A DNA stretch of 64,000 nucleotides from Diphasiastrum complanatum (taxonomy: Eukaryota > Streptophyta > Lycopodiopsida > Lycopodiales > Lycopodiaceae). The DNA lies in NCBI GenBank assembly GCA_029204225.1, contig CM055102.1, forward strand, positions 7,858,587 through 7,922,586, given 5' to 3'. This document shows, in pieces, positions 36,943 to 48,445 of this stretch (positions are counted from its first letter, which is position 1; each line of letters begins with the position of its first letter). Both the position numbers and the translations under genes were made by a program. Under the pieces are notes generated by a model that was not told the origin of the DNA, did not search any database, and worked only from the letters and a program-made list of their open reading frames with translations.

Positions 36943-37945
36943 TCACATCATACACCAACATAAGTGCATACATAATGTTGCCAAAGACAACTTTCCTTGA
37001 TTGATCCACATGATTGAGTCTTGATGGATCCTCTTGATACTCAAGGTTCCTCTTCGAGTCCTTGGGTCTTCAGCTTGCTCCTCCACTTGACTTGACTCCA
37101 AACCATCAATGAATTGAATAAGGTGTTGATCCAAAGGTGCTTCTTCAAATTTACAAATCTTCCACTCTTGAAAGATCGCATTTCCACCATTGACAAATTC
37201 TTTGGTGAAAAACTAGTAGCTTCTACAATCTCTACTTGAAGAGCAAAACACTACCATTATTCCTATCACTGAAATAGAACAATCTTTGGTCTTACATTGG
37301 AATGATCATGCTCAAAGCATGTGGACCCAAATATTTCCAATACAAATGATGTTTCATCTTTTATGACACTATTCAAACTATTACAAAAATAGTTATCCAA
37401 TGAATTTGTTTTATCAACAACAAACGGAGATTTGAAAGCATTTAATTTCATTGTCTTGTCATAAAGAGTACTAAACATCATAGATCTTAAATATAAGCAA
37501 CAAGTCATTCTATGTCTACTAATACTATCCAACAAGTATTCAAAGATAGTAGACTCTCCAATGCTCACCATCCTTTCAAGATGCACACTTGAATGGATAA
37601 TTTGCATGCAATTTGATGACTCGACCTTTGTCATTGAGGACCTCCTTGGAACTCTCATGCTTTGAGGCTGATCCTCAAGATCTTCCTCCTTTTGATGCTC
37701 CTCCTCAATGTAAGCAAGATCACACTTTGCCAAGATCTCCTCTTGAGTGATCTCCTCCTTTGCCAAGCTCACACTCTCAAAAGCAGCATTAGCTTCCAAC
37801 TTAAACAATCTTCCATGTTTAAATCCGTTTGCAATGCAAACATCATTCTTAAAAATGGAACAAGCACCATGCTCAAAGTGGACATCCAAACCACTTTCCA
37901 AGAATTGACCAACACTTAGCATATTCTTGGTATTGATGGTACATA
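36943..37945 (-). pseudogene. Copia N3: integrase start joined to an unusual linker
   Basis: On the minus strand the frame starts KNMLSVGQFLESGLDVHFEH and GRLFKLEAN, the usual region between protease and integrase. Instead of the zinc-binding integrase it then runs into an acidic stretch (EEHQKEEDLEDQPQSMRVPR, resembling the linker before RT). About 120 residues follow that I do not recognise (SRHRMTCCLYLRSMMFSTLY…). A short linker-like frame (SQVEEQAEDPRTRRG) lies at 37134-36943. Integrase core and RT are absent. Confidence 0.6.
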
Positions 37946-38654
37946 CATTAGAGAAAATTTGGCCTTGGAAAAGGCCCTATAAGGATTGCCACGTAGGATG
38001 ACAATTCTTTGGCAATGTAAAATAATAAAATAAAGTCTTTTTCTGCCCGCAGTCCTGCCCACACAATCTTCGATGGTTAGCTATTATGTGCATAGTATAG
38101 TCTGTGGCTGAAAAAAATTATAACTTTTGAATAAAAACTCGGATTGAGACGATTATAGTGCCATTAGAAAGCCCTCGACGAGAACTTTTCAATGACATCA
38201 AGATGACCCAATTCCGAGCTACGGTTAAGATCAAACTGGTCAACTGCACTTGAAAGAGATATCGGGTTGACCAAGTGTTGACTGACCAAAACTTTGACCG
38301 GCCATAACTTCTTAATCGTAATCAAAACTGAGTCACGTTGGGTGTCCTTGAAAAGCTCTCGTCGACGCTTTCTAATGGCACCGTAATCGTCTCAATCCGA
38401 GTTGTCATTCAAAAGTTACACTATTTTTTTGTTGAGTTGCAACCTATATTACAGATAAAATGGCTTATTTACGGGCTGCCCCCAACGCAAAATTACAATT
38501 TTTTTAAAAATAAAAGAAATTCAATTTGAAGGAGCTATGTTACGTAAATTTCAAATTTGAGTGTTTTGATTGGACCATGTGGAAGAAACTTTTGAGAAAA
38601 AAATAAAACGTATCTTTTTGAAAGGCCCCTTTTGTGTTCGAATTTTCTCTAATG
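37946..38654. mobile_element. 709-bp TIR/fold-back element inside copia N3
   Basis: The ends are inverted copies: left CATTAGAGAAAATTTGG, right CGAATTTTCTCTAATG, each followed inward by an AAAGG(G)CC(C) block. Inside, 38121-38199 and 38341-38419 are inverted repeats of about 79 bp at roughly 88% identity, so most of the element can fold back. It cuts the copia frame between DIENV (38655 and up) and the KNMLSVGQ side (37940 and down). A clear target-site duplication was not found. It has no coding capacity. The ends and the GGACCAATC…CTACGTAACG-type subterminal sequence are shared with 41160-41537. Confidence 0.8.
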
Positions 38655-39834
38655 GACATTTTCTATATCCATACTTATTGAGGATTCTAGATACAAAGAG
38701 ATGGTACCAACACCATCTATCCTACACTCTTCATCACTTGCAGTGAAGACAAACTTGTTAGCATCATTAATTGAGTGTAAGGTTGAGAAAACGTCCTTTT
38801 CACAAGACATGTGGGAGCTAGCCCCACTATCAATCCACCATGTATCTCTTGAATTGCCAATGGTTGTTGGTGAGGATGTAGATGCCATCAATAATACATC
38901 TATTTCATCCTCCTCCTCCTCATGTGCAAGGTTTCCTTGTTTGTCCTCCTCCTCTTGTGCTCTTAGCCTCTTGTAGCATTCGGTTGCATAATGCCTCTTC
39001 TTTCCACAAAAGAAACATTTTTGCTTTGACTTGTCCTTTGAACTTGATGCATCATCCTCTTCTTTAGCCTCCTTTGGATGCTTCTTCTTTCCATTGGTCT
39101 TCTTTTTTCCCTTGAATGAGAAATTGGCTTTCTCATCTCCATCTTGCAAGGACAATGAATTCATTCTTGACTTGGTGTGGACCATCCTACACTCTTTAGC
39201 CACTAATACATTGTGAATTTCTTTTTATAGTTGACAAAGTATCTTGGATAGCAAAACTTTGGACCAAATTTGCAAAGTCATCTCCTAGACTATTAAGGAA
39301 AATTTGTACAAGCTCTCCATCATGAATCTTCTCTCCAATGGAAGTCAACTCCCTATTCAGAGACTTGATTCTAAGCACATAATCTTGTTCACTCTCCTCA
39401 CTTCTTCTCATGCTTTGCAAACTTTGATTTCTAAGCATGAGGATTGTAGAGGTGTTGCTTGATTCATAGATTGATTTTAAAGAATCCCAAGCCTCTTTAG
39501 CATTAGTACATGATGATACTTCTCTCTAAAGATCATTGCTTATATTCATCTTCACACAATGAAGTGCTAACATAGATCTCTTCTTGTATTTGATCAACCC
39601 ATGTGCACCTAGAGGTTCATCATCATCTTCAATCAAGAACTCATAAAGGTCTTGGAGCACCATTAGTGACTCCATCCTAACCTTCCAGATAACATAATTT
39701 GTAGAATTCAATATCTCACTAGATTCTAGAAGGTATGCTCCAATAGATCTCATCTTACTAGTGATTTCTACAAACAAGAGAGAGATTTGATTGACTTTGA
39801 AACTCACAAAGGTCTCACACTTGTAGTATTTCAC
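38655..39834 (-). pseudogene. Copia N3 gag and protease
   Basis: From 39834 downward on the minus strand: gag start (MRSIGAYLLESSEILNSTNY, ATG at about 39751; YVIWKVRMESLMVLQ). A stop lies near 39525. Then come gag helices (EESEQDYVLRIKSLNREL, ELVQIFLNSLGDDFANLVQS). After a frame slip near 39200, a Lys-rich segment leads to the zinc knuckle CFFCGKKRHYATEC and the protease start WWIDSGASSHMSCE. The copy is broken by frame changes and by the TIR element at 38654. Confidence 0.88.
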
Positions 39835-40268
39835 TCAAATTATATTTCTAATCCAACAGATGGATTTCTAATCTCAGTTCTAGCACTCCCTCACAAAGAT
39901 GGAATGAAGATAAGATGATGTGAAATCTACTTTCAAACAAATCTTGCCAATCTTGGCTATTTTTGGACAAAAAATGACTTAATCTCTCTCACACACTTTG
40001 ATGTACTTTCAAGACCTGTAAAACAAGTTTAGAGGACCTTATTTCAGCCTAGATTAATTAGATCTCATGAAAAAAATTCAAATCAAATCAATGACGCTTG
40101 ATCTTGGTGGCTTATCCTAGGATTTCCACCAAAAATTACATCAAAAGCTCTCAAATTGAATTTATGGTGACCAAATGAATATGGTGCATTAAATGCTAGT
40201 TCATAAGTGCCCACACGTGGGAACAATACGGATTTTGATCCCTTTCAAGTTTGAGATCAAATCCCAGT
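39835..40268 (-). other. Leader region of copia N3, cut by an LTR
   Basis: Upstream of the N3 gag the minus strand has no LTR or primer site before the opposite-strand LTR starts at 40269. The 5' end of N3 seems to have been lost or displaced there. A CCCACACGTGGGA palindrome lies at about 40210. Confidence 0.45.
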
Positions 40269-40538
40269 TAGAATTAAAGTAGAATCATTGTGTTACTGTA
40301 CTGTGGGTCCTATCAATAGATAAGGATTAGTTGGCCTCACCACGAGGCGTGTTGACGGGACACGTGTCCCATCAATGGCAACCTGGGCCATGCATGAGTT
40401 GCTTAAGTGAAGAACTATATGTACAATGTATTTTCATTTTGAGAAATACAGTTGCTATGTGAGCTTGTTGTGGAGAGTGTTTTCTGTCTGTGTTATTGTG
40501 TAGCATGATCTGTGTTCCTGTTCAAAGCAAACTCTAAG
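40269..40538 (+). repeat. 5' LTR of copia P2 (same family as C1 and B LTRs)
   Basis: Starts TTAGAATTAAAGTAGAATC, ends CAAACTCTAAGT, and is followed by the primer site TTGATATCAGAG (40539-40550). It is the inverted-orientation relative of 7846-8117 and 23318-23571. Confidence 0.85.
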
Positions 40539-41156
40539 TTGATATCAGAGTTGTACAGGGAGTGTACACACAGTACACTATCACCATTGAAGAGAGCTTC
40601 GGGAGAAGAGTCTTCTGAGAGTTCAGGGTTTATGGTGGGTTGTAGACGGAAAGTGAAGCACTGGTGCACAGATTCTAGCACACAGAAGCTTGCTAAGCTT
40701 GAGACTGTGTGAGGATTCGGAGACAAGAGTTGTCGGCTGAATCAGAAGCTTGGTCAAACGGAATTTTGAAATTCCGAAGGGAGGCTGCTTGGTGTTTGCA
40801 GTCGATGTGCATTCAAACGGACACCGTTTTGAGAACGGTTTGAAACATCAGACTCCTAGCAATAGGGCGTCTTTAGAGGAAGAGGATTGGCCTATCAGAG
40901 AACTATGAACAAGAAGCCAAGATCAGTTTTGTGAGAAAGATCCTGGTTTGAAGCATAAAATCACAGTTATCTCTTTGTTCTGAACGGTTTTTGGAGCTGT
41001 AAAAGCTTGTTGGAGGGCGTCCTGATCAGTTAAATGGATTCTCAGGAGGCCGTGGAAGGCCATGCTGCGGATAGAACGCTGGATTTCCGTGAGCTGGGCG
41101 GTTGCCATAGCTAAGAGGCTGGCTGAGAGGAGGAAGGAAGCTCGTGAAGAGCCAAG
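40539..41156 (+). other. Leader of copia P2
   Basis: Follows the primer site. No gag, RT or other coding domain of this element is visible downstream, so P2 is an LTR plus leader only. It is interrupted at 41157 by a TIR element and may resume at about 41541 (GTGTAGCCGCTGGAAGG…). Confidence 0.5.
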
Positions 41157-41540
41157 GAGCATTAGTGGAGTTCTAAATCCAAAAAAGACCCTTTGTAAAG
41201 ATTCTTTTTATATTTTTTCTTAAATTTTTCTTACACATGGACCAATCGAAACACTCAAATTTGAAATCTACGTAACGTGACTTTTTAAGTCCACATTTTG
41301 ATTCCACACTAAAAATGACACAACTTTTCAATGGTAAGTCCAAATTTAGCGGAGTTTGGTGCATTGGAAAGTGCTCAACAAGGGCTTTCCAATGATATGT
41401 TAGATGGCATACTTCTGATATATGATTAAAAACTTATGGCAAGTCAAAAATATTAGTGTTATAATATTTTAATAATATAAAAGACATCTTGCACGAATTT
41501 TTGAAGGGTCTTTTTGGAGCTCAAAACTCCCCTAATGCTC
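41157..41540. mobile_element. About 380-bp TIR element
   Basis: Left end GAGCATTAGTGGAGTT…CCAAAAAAGACCC and right end GGGTCTTTTTGGAGC…AACTCCCCTAATGCTC are inverted repeats over about 35 bp. Inside the left end, ACATGGACCAATCGAAACAC then TTTGAAATCTACGTAACG matches the 37946-38654 and 12970 elements. There is no open frame of note, so it is a MITE-like non-autonomous copy. Confidence 0.8.
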
Positions 41541-42971
41541 GCGCGTAGCAAGGAGGAGAGAAACTTAGTGTTCCTAGGTGTGTAGCCGCTGGAAGGATCC
41601 AAATCAACTCACAGATGGACGCATAACCACGGGATCAGACTCCAAAAGGATCGCGAGCTGGAGGATGAAGTAGTGTTGTTGGATTGCTATCAGCCATTAG
41701 ATGAACTTTTAAGGGGGCCTTGAAGAAACCAAATTAGAATGTGAAACAAATTTTTTCTCTGAAGTGGGAGTTGGGTCCCTCACTAGTGAAGTTTGAAGTT
41801 TCTTCACTCTGAAGAAATAGTTCAAAAACTTAAAAAGCCCTTATTTTTATTTTCTTTATCCGTTTTGACCCAAACGAATCAAAACAACAACATAAAACAC
41901 ACATATATACAACTTGGTTAACACATTTTTTTGTCAATTTGCATAGCATATATATAATGGGCCTATATTGTTTCTCATATTCTATCAACATCAAATTATG
42001 AAAAAAAGTTACTTCATTTTTTTGCCATTTCAAAATTTTAGAAATAATGGAAACTTAAAAATTGACAACAATCTATAACATTAGGTAATGCGTCGTGTAG
42101 AAGAACGATCCTTATAATATCATCACTTTGTTTTGTTGGGGAGAACTTTCGCTGCGTCATCAAACACAGCCCCAACATTTTGAAGGGTGGATATGTAATT
42201 TTTTTTTCTCGAATGCATTTGTTGGGAGCTCATGCTTTTTCTTTGTACAATACTTGATGCAAGAAGTACCTTCAAAGGTTTTTCTAAATCTTGTTTATGT
42301 GATGCAGAAGAGACATTGGTAGGCCAAAAACATTTTCCAATTTTGTTTTTTCATCGAAGGTAGCATTTCCATCATGCAATACATGATGAACCCCATTAAA
42401 AACATGGAAAACACGAGTTGGAATGTAATCACGAAAGAAATACACAAATGATTTTAATGTTTTAGCCCAAAGGAGATCCTGGTGCATTACTAGTACGGAA
42501 GATCTTTAAAGATTAAATTGCAATTGTCAATGGAATAAATAAGCATATCACTTTTTGGAATGCATTTATGGAGACTAAGACTATTGATCCAAACTTCAAA
42601 TATCGATTTACTTGTCGTTGCATTTTGGAAAAATACTATTAACATTTTAGATTTCTATAGGAGCTTTGAGAATTATGTGAATTTGATGGATGGATAGAGA
42701 CAATTTAGCTAGCATGATTGCATATGAAGAACAACACTATTTAGGTCCATTGAAAGGTAAACACAAGGCTCAATTTTAGGCCCATATTGATGTGCAAAAG
42801 GAACATTTTGTGCTTGTTGCCCTTTTAGATGTAAATATAAAATAAAGTGTCACCAAACTTCATTAAAGTGCTTGCTCAAATTTGGATCCCATTTGTAGAG
42901 ATAATATTTTACTTTTGAAAGATATAAGGACTAGACGATGAAACATAGAGAAAGAACTCTTTTTATCCATA
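41541..42971. other. AT-rich region with a possible decayed coding stretch
   Basis: From about 42715 the plus strand reads YEEQHYLGPLKGKHKAQF, HIDVQKEHFVLVALLDVNIK and NIEKELFLSIALGAIF between single stops, which looks like an old coding sequence. I do not recognise a family. At about 41842 AAAAAGCCCTTATTTTTATT followed by CGTTTTGACCCAAACGAATC may be another diverged end of the TIR family. No intact gene is seen. Confidence 0.3.
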
Positions 42972-43400
42972 GCATTGGGAGCCATCTTTTGTCGTGATAT
43001 GGAGTTGGAGGCCAAAGTAGCTGAAGATTATCAAAATCTCCATCAAAGTTGAGAAGCCACAAGATAACTTGACATTAGCATTAACCACAAACAATGGAGG
43101 TCATGGAGAGGATTGACACAATTTTATCTTAGTTGTGACCCATTTCGTATGTCAAATTTGTTATTTGAATACTAACATTTGATGGGCTCATCTTTTGTTG
43201 TGATATGGAGTTGGAGGTCAACATAACATCCAAAGTAGTTGAAGACCATCAAAATCCCCATCAAAGTTGTTGAGAAGGTACAAGATAATTTGACATTAGC
43301 ATCAACCACAAACGATGGAATTTATGGAGAGGATTGACACAATTTTAGTTGTGACCCATTTCATATGTCAAATTTGTTATTTGAATACTAACATTTGAGG
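42972..43400. repeat. Two-copy tandem duplication, about 219 bp
   Basis: CATCTTTTGT(C/T)GTGATATGG starts at about 42972 and again at about 43191. The copies match through TTGTTATTTGAATACTAACA and differ by small insertions (for example AACATAACATCC in the second copy) and point changes. Confidence 0.85.
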
Positions 43401-44040
43401 GGTTCAACTCGGTGGCTATTTATGGAATTCAAAATAGAAATGGTATGACAATGAAATGTCTACAAAAAATTCAGTATTCATGTTATTTTCCACTTTGAGT
43501 TGCATTCCAATGAAAAATTCCACATCTATAGTGATGTATCTCTGAAGCTAGTGTATGTTTTTATTAACTCACTTTTCATGACAATCATATATAATGTAGA
43601 GAATTTATGTGCTTAGTTTTCCTTTAGCTACATGTGCTTAAAAACATGTGTTTTCCTTTGTCTAGATTGCTTAGAGACATCAAACGTCATTTTTTCATGA
43701 TTGTTTATGTGACATGCACCTAGAAAAATGGAAGGATACAAGAAACCATCAATCATTTCTAGTGATTTTCATATTAAATTAGATTATTAGCAATTTTGAG
43801 TGTTATGAATAAAATTAAAATTCAACCTTTCTATTGATGAAATTTTAGGCACTTCTATTCATGTCATTGTTGCAAAGGAAAACACACAATGATATTAGTA
43901 AAAAAAATTCTTTTTATTGTAAATTTGCATAATTTAAGTTCAATGAATATTTGTTTTTTGCTAAATTTATTACATATGCAAATTGTGAGAGATTATGAAA
44001 TGCTAACTTAGACCAATGTGGTAAAGTTTGCAAATGCAAC
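43401..44040. other. AT-rich spacer
   Basis: No gene is seen. It forms the broken 3' side of the minus-strand copia N4, whose sequence fades out at about 44040-44170 after the protease. Confidence 0.45.
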
Positions 44041-45188
44041 TTAGGCCAACATTGCAACTGTTAAACTTAGGCCAATGTGGTATTGTTCAAAAATTATGGG
44101 AGTTTGTGCACATGGTAATGTAAAATACCAAATTAGGCCTATATGTGAGGCCAATTCAAGAAGATAACATTGTGCAAACTTTAGCCTCAAACTACCACAT
44201 GCATCACCAACTACAGTGTATATTGATTTTTGGAGTTCTTGATAAGGTTCAATAGAAATGAAAGAACTCTTGGAGCAACTCATATGTGTTGTGGCTCCAC
44301 TATCAATATACCAAGATACATCATTAAAGGATAAAGAGGAGAAACTAGACATCATGAGAGATGCTTCTCCTTCACTTGCATGTGAGTGTTAAAATTGGCT
44401 TGATCTTCTTGAGTCTTTTTCTTGAAGATAGAAGAATGAGTTGAATCATCTTCTACTCCTTGGCCTTTGTTCTTTCCTTTGTTCTTTGATTTGTCCTTGG
44501 TGAAGGCTTGAGAAATTTTTTTCTTGCTCCTCCCTCTTGACTTGTCCTTGGCAAAGTGAGCTTTGCCATAACCACCATCCTTCCTTTAAAGTGTGTTGAT
44601 CTTCAGCATCTTGTTCTTTTGCCTACATTCTTCAGCAATAAGAACATCATGAAGAGTCTCCATAAATGGTAGCTCCTCCTTGATAGCATAAGTTTGCACA
44701 ACATTTGCATACTCTTCTCTAAGTCCATTGAGGATTACTTGAACAAGTTCACTGTTCTCTAGAGTATCTCCTATGCATGCTATCTCTCTATGAAGATCTT
44801 TAACTCTCATTACAAAACTTGAAGCACTTTCATCAACTCTTTAAAAACTAGAAAAGATATGATGTCTAAGAGTAAGAAGTCTTGATGTGACCTTTGTTTC
44901 AAAAAAGTTCTTAAGAGTTTTCCAAGTCTACTTGGCTGAGGTACATGAAGTTATTTCTCTCAACATCTCATCAGAGATGTTCAATTTGATGATATGAAGA
45001 GCAATCCTTGCTCTCTTCTTGAATCTCTGAGCCTCATCATAAGCTTCAGGTTCAATTTCAATTCCTAATACTATGTCCATTACACCATGTAAAACCAACA
45101 AAAATTCTATCCTATCCTTCCAAACTGAATAGTTGGAGGTATTAAGTCTCTCACTAGCTTCAAAGAGAAAATCTCCTATAGATGCCAT
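44041..45188 (-). pseudogene. Copia N4: gag and protease, truncated after protease
   Basis: From 45188 downward: MASIGDFLFEASERLNTSNY and YSVWKDRIEFLLVLHGVMD, a stop near 44926, then RVKDLHREIACIGDTLENSE and LVQVILNGLREEYANVVQTY. A Lys-rich stretch (44580-44390) with frame slips follows, then the protease WYIDSGATTHMSCSKS (44330). It is the same family as the element at 47108-52910 but on the other strand. Nothing of integrase or RT remains. Confidence 0.85.
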
Positions 45189-45949
45189 GAATGTGAAGAC
45201 TCTTGTAAATTAGACAACAAAAATGGAATTGAATGTGTTGATTCTCTTTCACTATAGGAACCAAAACGATTGAGTATACTACCAAATCCTATGCAAAATC
45301 TTGCAACAGCTATGTGAGATCTTGCTCACAATAGAAAATCAATCACTTTGAATTTGGATCTAGCCTCTATCTTCTGATGAAGCACTTACAATTCTGATGT
45401 CAAATTTTCCCATGAGTTTCAAATGAATGAAAAACACTCTAGAAACACACATTCAACTCAAAACACAGCCCTTTGTGTGAAATGATGTGACTGAGAACAG
45501 AAACTTGTCTTATCCAATTCTATCTTTGATTGAGTACCAAAAACTATGAATAATGAATCATGCATGCAATATAATCAATTCAAAAAGTGGTCACTCGGGT
45601 TTTGGGTCTCTCCCTACCCTTCTTAAAATTCTAATAACTCTCTCTAGGATCATCAGAATGAATTGAAACCAAATTGCACTGGAAAGTAGACTCTTCTAGC
45701 TTTCCAACAAGCTATAATGTCAGTATCTTTGGATCTAGCACCAAGGAAATAGATTCAAATGAAGTATTCTGGTTTTCACACATGTGAAATGTCATAATTC
45801 CGTACATCCTCTGTTCTAGACTGAAAATATCAGTTCTAACCTCATTGATCCAAAAATTGTTCAAGAATAGATAGCAAAACACTGCTGAACAACTTCCTAG
45901 CTTGAATTGACAGAAAATTCTTCATACACCTGATGTTAGTAGCATGGTA
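45189..45949 (-). other. Leader of copia N4 with primer site near 45941-45953
   Basis: The minus strand reads TTGGTATTAGAGCCATACC at its start, a mutated copy of the TGGTATCAGAGC primer site. The remainder to the gag ATG at 45188 is non-coding. Confidence 0.65.
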
Positions 45950-45953
45950 TGGC

Positions 45954-46855
45954 TCTAATACCAATTGAAAAATCCATCAAATTCACACGTGTGGAGAACC
46001 ACAACAAATGTGTGAATGATCTTTACCATGCTTTATGGTGGCACATAGATCACCTGCAAAGCAATCCTGCAATCTACCAACAGAGCTAGAGCACAATCTA
46101 GAATGCTACAGATCAAAGCAACACTAATTCCTCACAAATAGAGAAAATACATACGCAAAATAATGTATGAAGAAGACACCAATCTCGAGTTAGAGAGAGA
46201 ATACCAAAAACAAGCAAAATAGCATGAGATCAAATTTTGACATTATGACATTACCAAAGCTTGATTCATCATTAGAAATGAATGAGAATCATATGCACAT
46301 ATATAGGAGAGCCAAAATTCATGGTTCTACTTGCATTCAATGCATTTTCTACACCTAATCAAGTGTAAACTACTACCATATTGACACCTAACAGCTTGCA
46401 TGCTAAAATTGTATCTAACTTCCACTTACTTTTCCAAATATCAATTTCTCAACTAGATATGTACAAAACCACATGCATGTGTCCAATAGTATTTGCATGC
46501 CTTGCATGCGACTTCCCTAGATGAATTGGACATGTGTAGAACATGTATACTGACTTGCATGTTGCATGACTGATTGCATGTCATCTACCTTTATGCAGGT
46601 CTACAAATCTAGATCTACCTACTAACTCAAACTCACCCTAATCTACAAGGTCATGTGCTCAATTCACATACCTTTGATATATACAATGGAACAAAGTGAA
46701 TATAGTCCAAATATGACCATCTAGACATTGTGCATGTCATGTAGCTCGAGTTTGTACATGCTAGAGAATGATATTTACAACTTGTAAATGCACAAGCAAG
46801 ATGATTTTTCTCATCAACCCCTATAGACAAGTTGGATGGCTTTTTATTCTTCACA
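45954..46855 (-). repeat. 5' LTR of copia N4
   Basis: On the minus strand it starts TTGTGAAGAATAAAAAGCC at about 46855 and ends near GGATTTTTCAAT at about 45954, nearly 900 bp. It shares blocks with the LTRs of the 47-53 kb element (GTGTGAATTGAGCACAT, TTTGAGTTAG, ACATGCAATCAG.GCATGCA). It is longer and strongly diverged. Confidence 0.7.
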
Positions 46856-47107
46856 AGAGAGAGCAGAAAGAGTAATATAGATGCCCACTGTTAGATTGGG
46901 TCCTTCTCATGTGCATAAATCCTGGCCATTCAATGAAAATCAAGTTTCCCGCTAAAAGACTACTAGTTTTTTAAAAAAACTTCCTTGAGGCCCTGTTCCT
47001 AAGTTTGGTAAGGTAAAGCATTTTTGTTGGTTTAGTATCATGATGGAAAAGTTTTGCCTACAAAAATTTCAAAAGCAAATAAGGTGTAATAATCATAGAG
47101 TAGAGTC
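46856..47107. other. Spacer between two back-to-back copia 5' LTRs
   Basis: About 250 bp separate the minus-strand LTR of N4 from the plus-strand LTR of N5, which therefore diverge. No gene is seen. Confidence 0.6.
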
Positions 47108-47671
47108 TGTGAAGATTATTAAAATATTATCTTCCTATCTTGAGTTTGGGGCCATGTCCATGGTGATTTCCACTAGATTTCATGTTGTACATAAAAGGAG
47201 TGTGAATTGAGCACATATCCTTCTAGTGTAGCTTGAATTTGAGTTAGATAGGTTCTATTTTGAAGACATGCAGTAGTTTAGATAACATGCAAAGTCATAC
47301 TGTATGCATGCAACTCCACTGTAGGAATTCGGATCTCTCTCATGTAGGGAAAGCTAGGCATGATTTGCCATGTTGTGAATATTGAGATTTTGGTGTTTTG
47401 GACTCATTCTCTCTCTACCGGAGTTATTCATGCTTGATTTTCTCTCTCTACTCGAGAGCAGCCTTTTTTTCCCATACTAAATACTTAGAATCATTTCTGA
47501 CATTCATTTCTCATAGTGAAGAGTTAGATTTTTTCATCAGATGTATGCCATTGTGCTCTTGCCTTAGATTTTTCAAGCATACTGTTCTTTGATCAATCTT
47601 GTGCAATCACAACACCTCAGTAAGATCCTATAAGGTGTGTGGTGAAGTTCACACGTGCTAAAATCTTCACA
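47108..47671 (+). repeat. 5' LTR of copia N5
   Basis: Starts TGTGAAGATTATTAAAATAT and ends AAAATCTTCACA, 564 bp, followed by the primer site TGGTATCAGAGTTTAATGC at 47672. Compared with the 3' LTR it lacks about 150 bp between two CATGCAA repeats (near 47308). Confidence 0.93.
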
Positions 47672-48445
47672 TGGTATCAGAGTTTAATGCTTAAAAGAGG
47701 TGAGGGTGTATACATCAAATCATCAGTGTTTTTGCTTGCAAGAACTCGGATTTGGGAGAGGGATCCAAACTCGCTGAGAAACAAGCAATCTGAGAAACAT
47801 AAGTGGATCAAATCGAGGTTGATCTGATCCAGCAGAGCTCTGTACGGACAGAGAGCTCACACGTGTGAAATCAGCCCTCATTAATGAGTGCTACTTCTCA
47901 AGGAATGATCCAAATTTGATGTTCTATAGCTTGTTGGATAGGTATTGAAGAGTAGAATGTGTTGCTCTTGTTTCTAAATCAATTCGATTTGTTTTTAGAA
48001 GAGCTTTAGGCAATTAGAGAGTTTGAGAGGGTACTCAACTCGTGGAATATGCCAAAGTGAGCACACATCTATTTTTTTCACCATTTTCATCATTTTTTAT
48101 TGTCAATCAAGTAGAATTGGATAGAAGTGAGTGTTCTAAGGTCTTAGACTTTTCATTTCACACATATTACTATGTTTGAGTTGAAAGTAAGTTCCTAGAG
48201 AGTTTATTAATACTTTGAAACTTGTGGGAGAGATAGACTTCTTGCTTGCATGTGCTTCTTCTTTTGTGATTGAAGCAAGATCCAAATTCAAGATAGATTG
48301 ATTTACTGTGTTGAGAATTTGTTCTCACATCTGTTGCTAGATTTCATAGGGTGGATCAACATATGTGTTAGATCCTAGATTGAGATAGCAATCAACATCC
48401 TTTCAACTCCATTTTTTATCATTACTAGAATTTCTCATAGAGAAG
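47672..48445 (+). other. Primer site and leader of copia N5
   Basis: The primer binding site TGGTATCAGAG (47672-47682) is followed by an untranslated leader with no gene. The gag ATG used here is at 48446. Confidence 0.75.
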
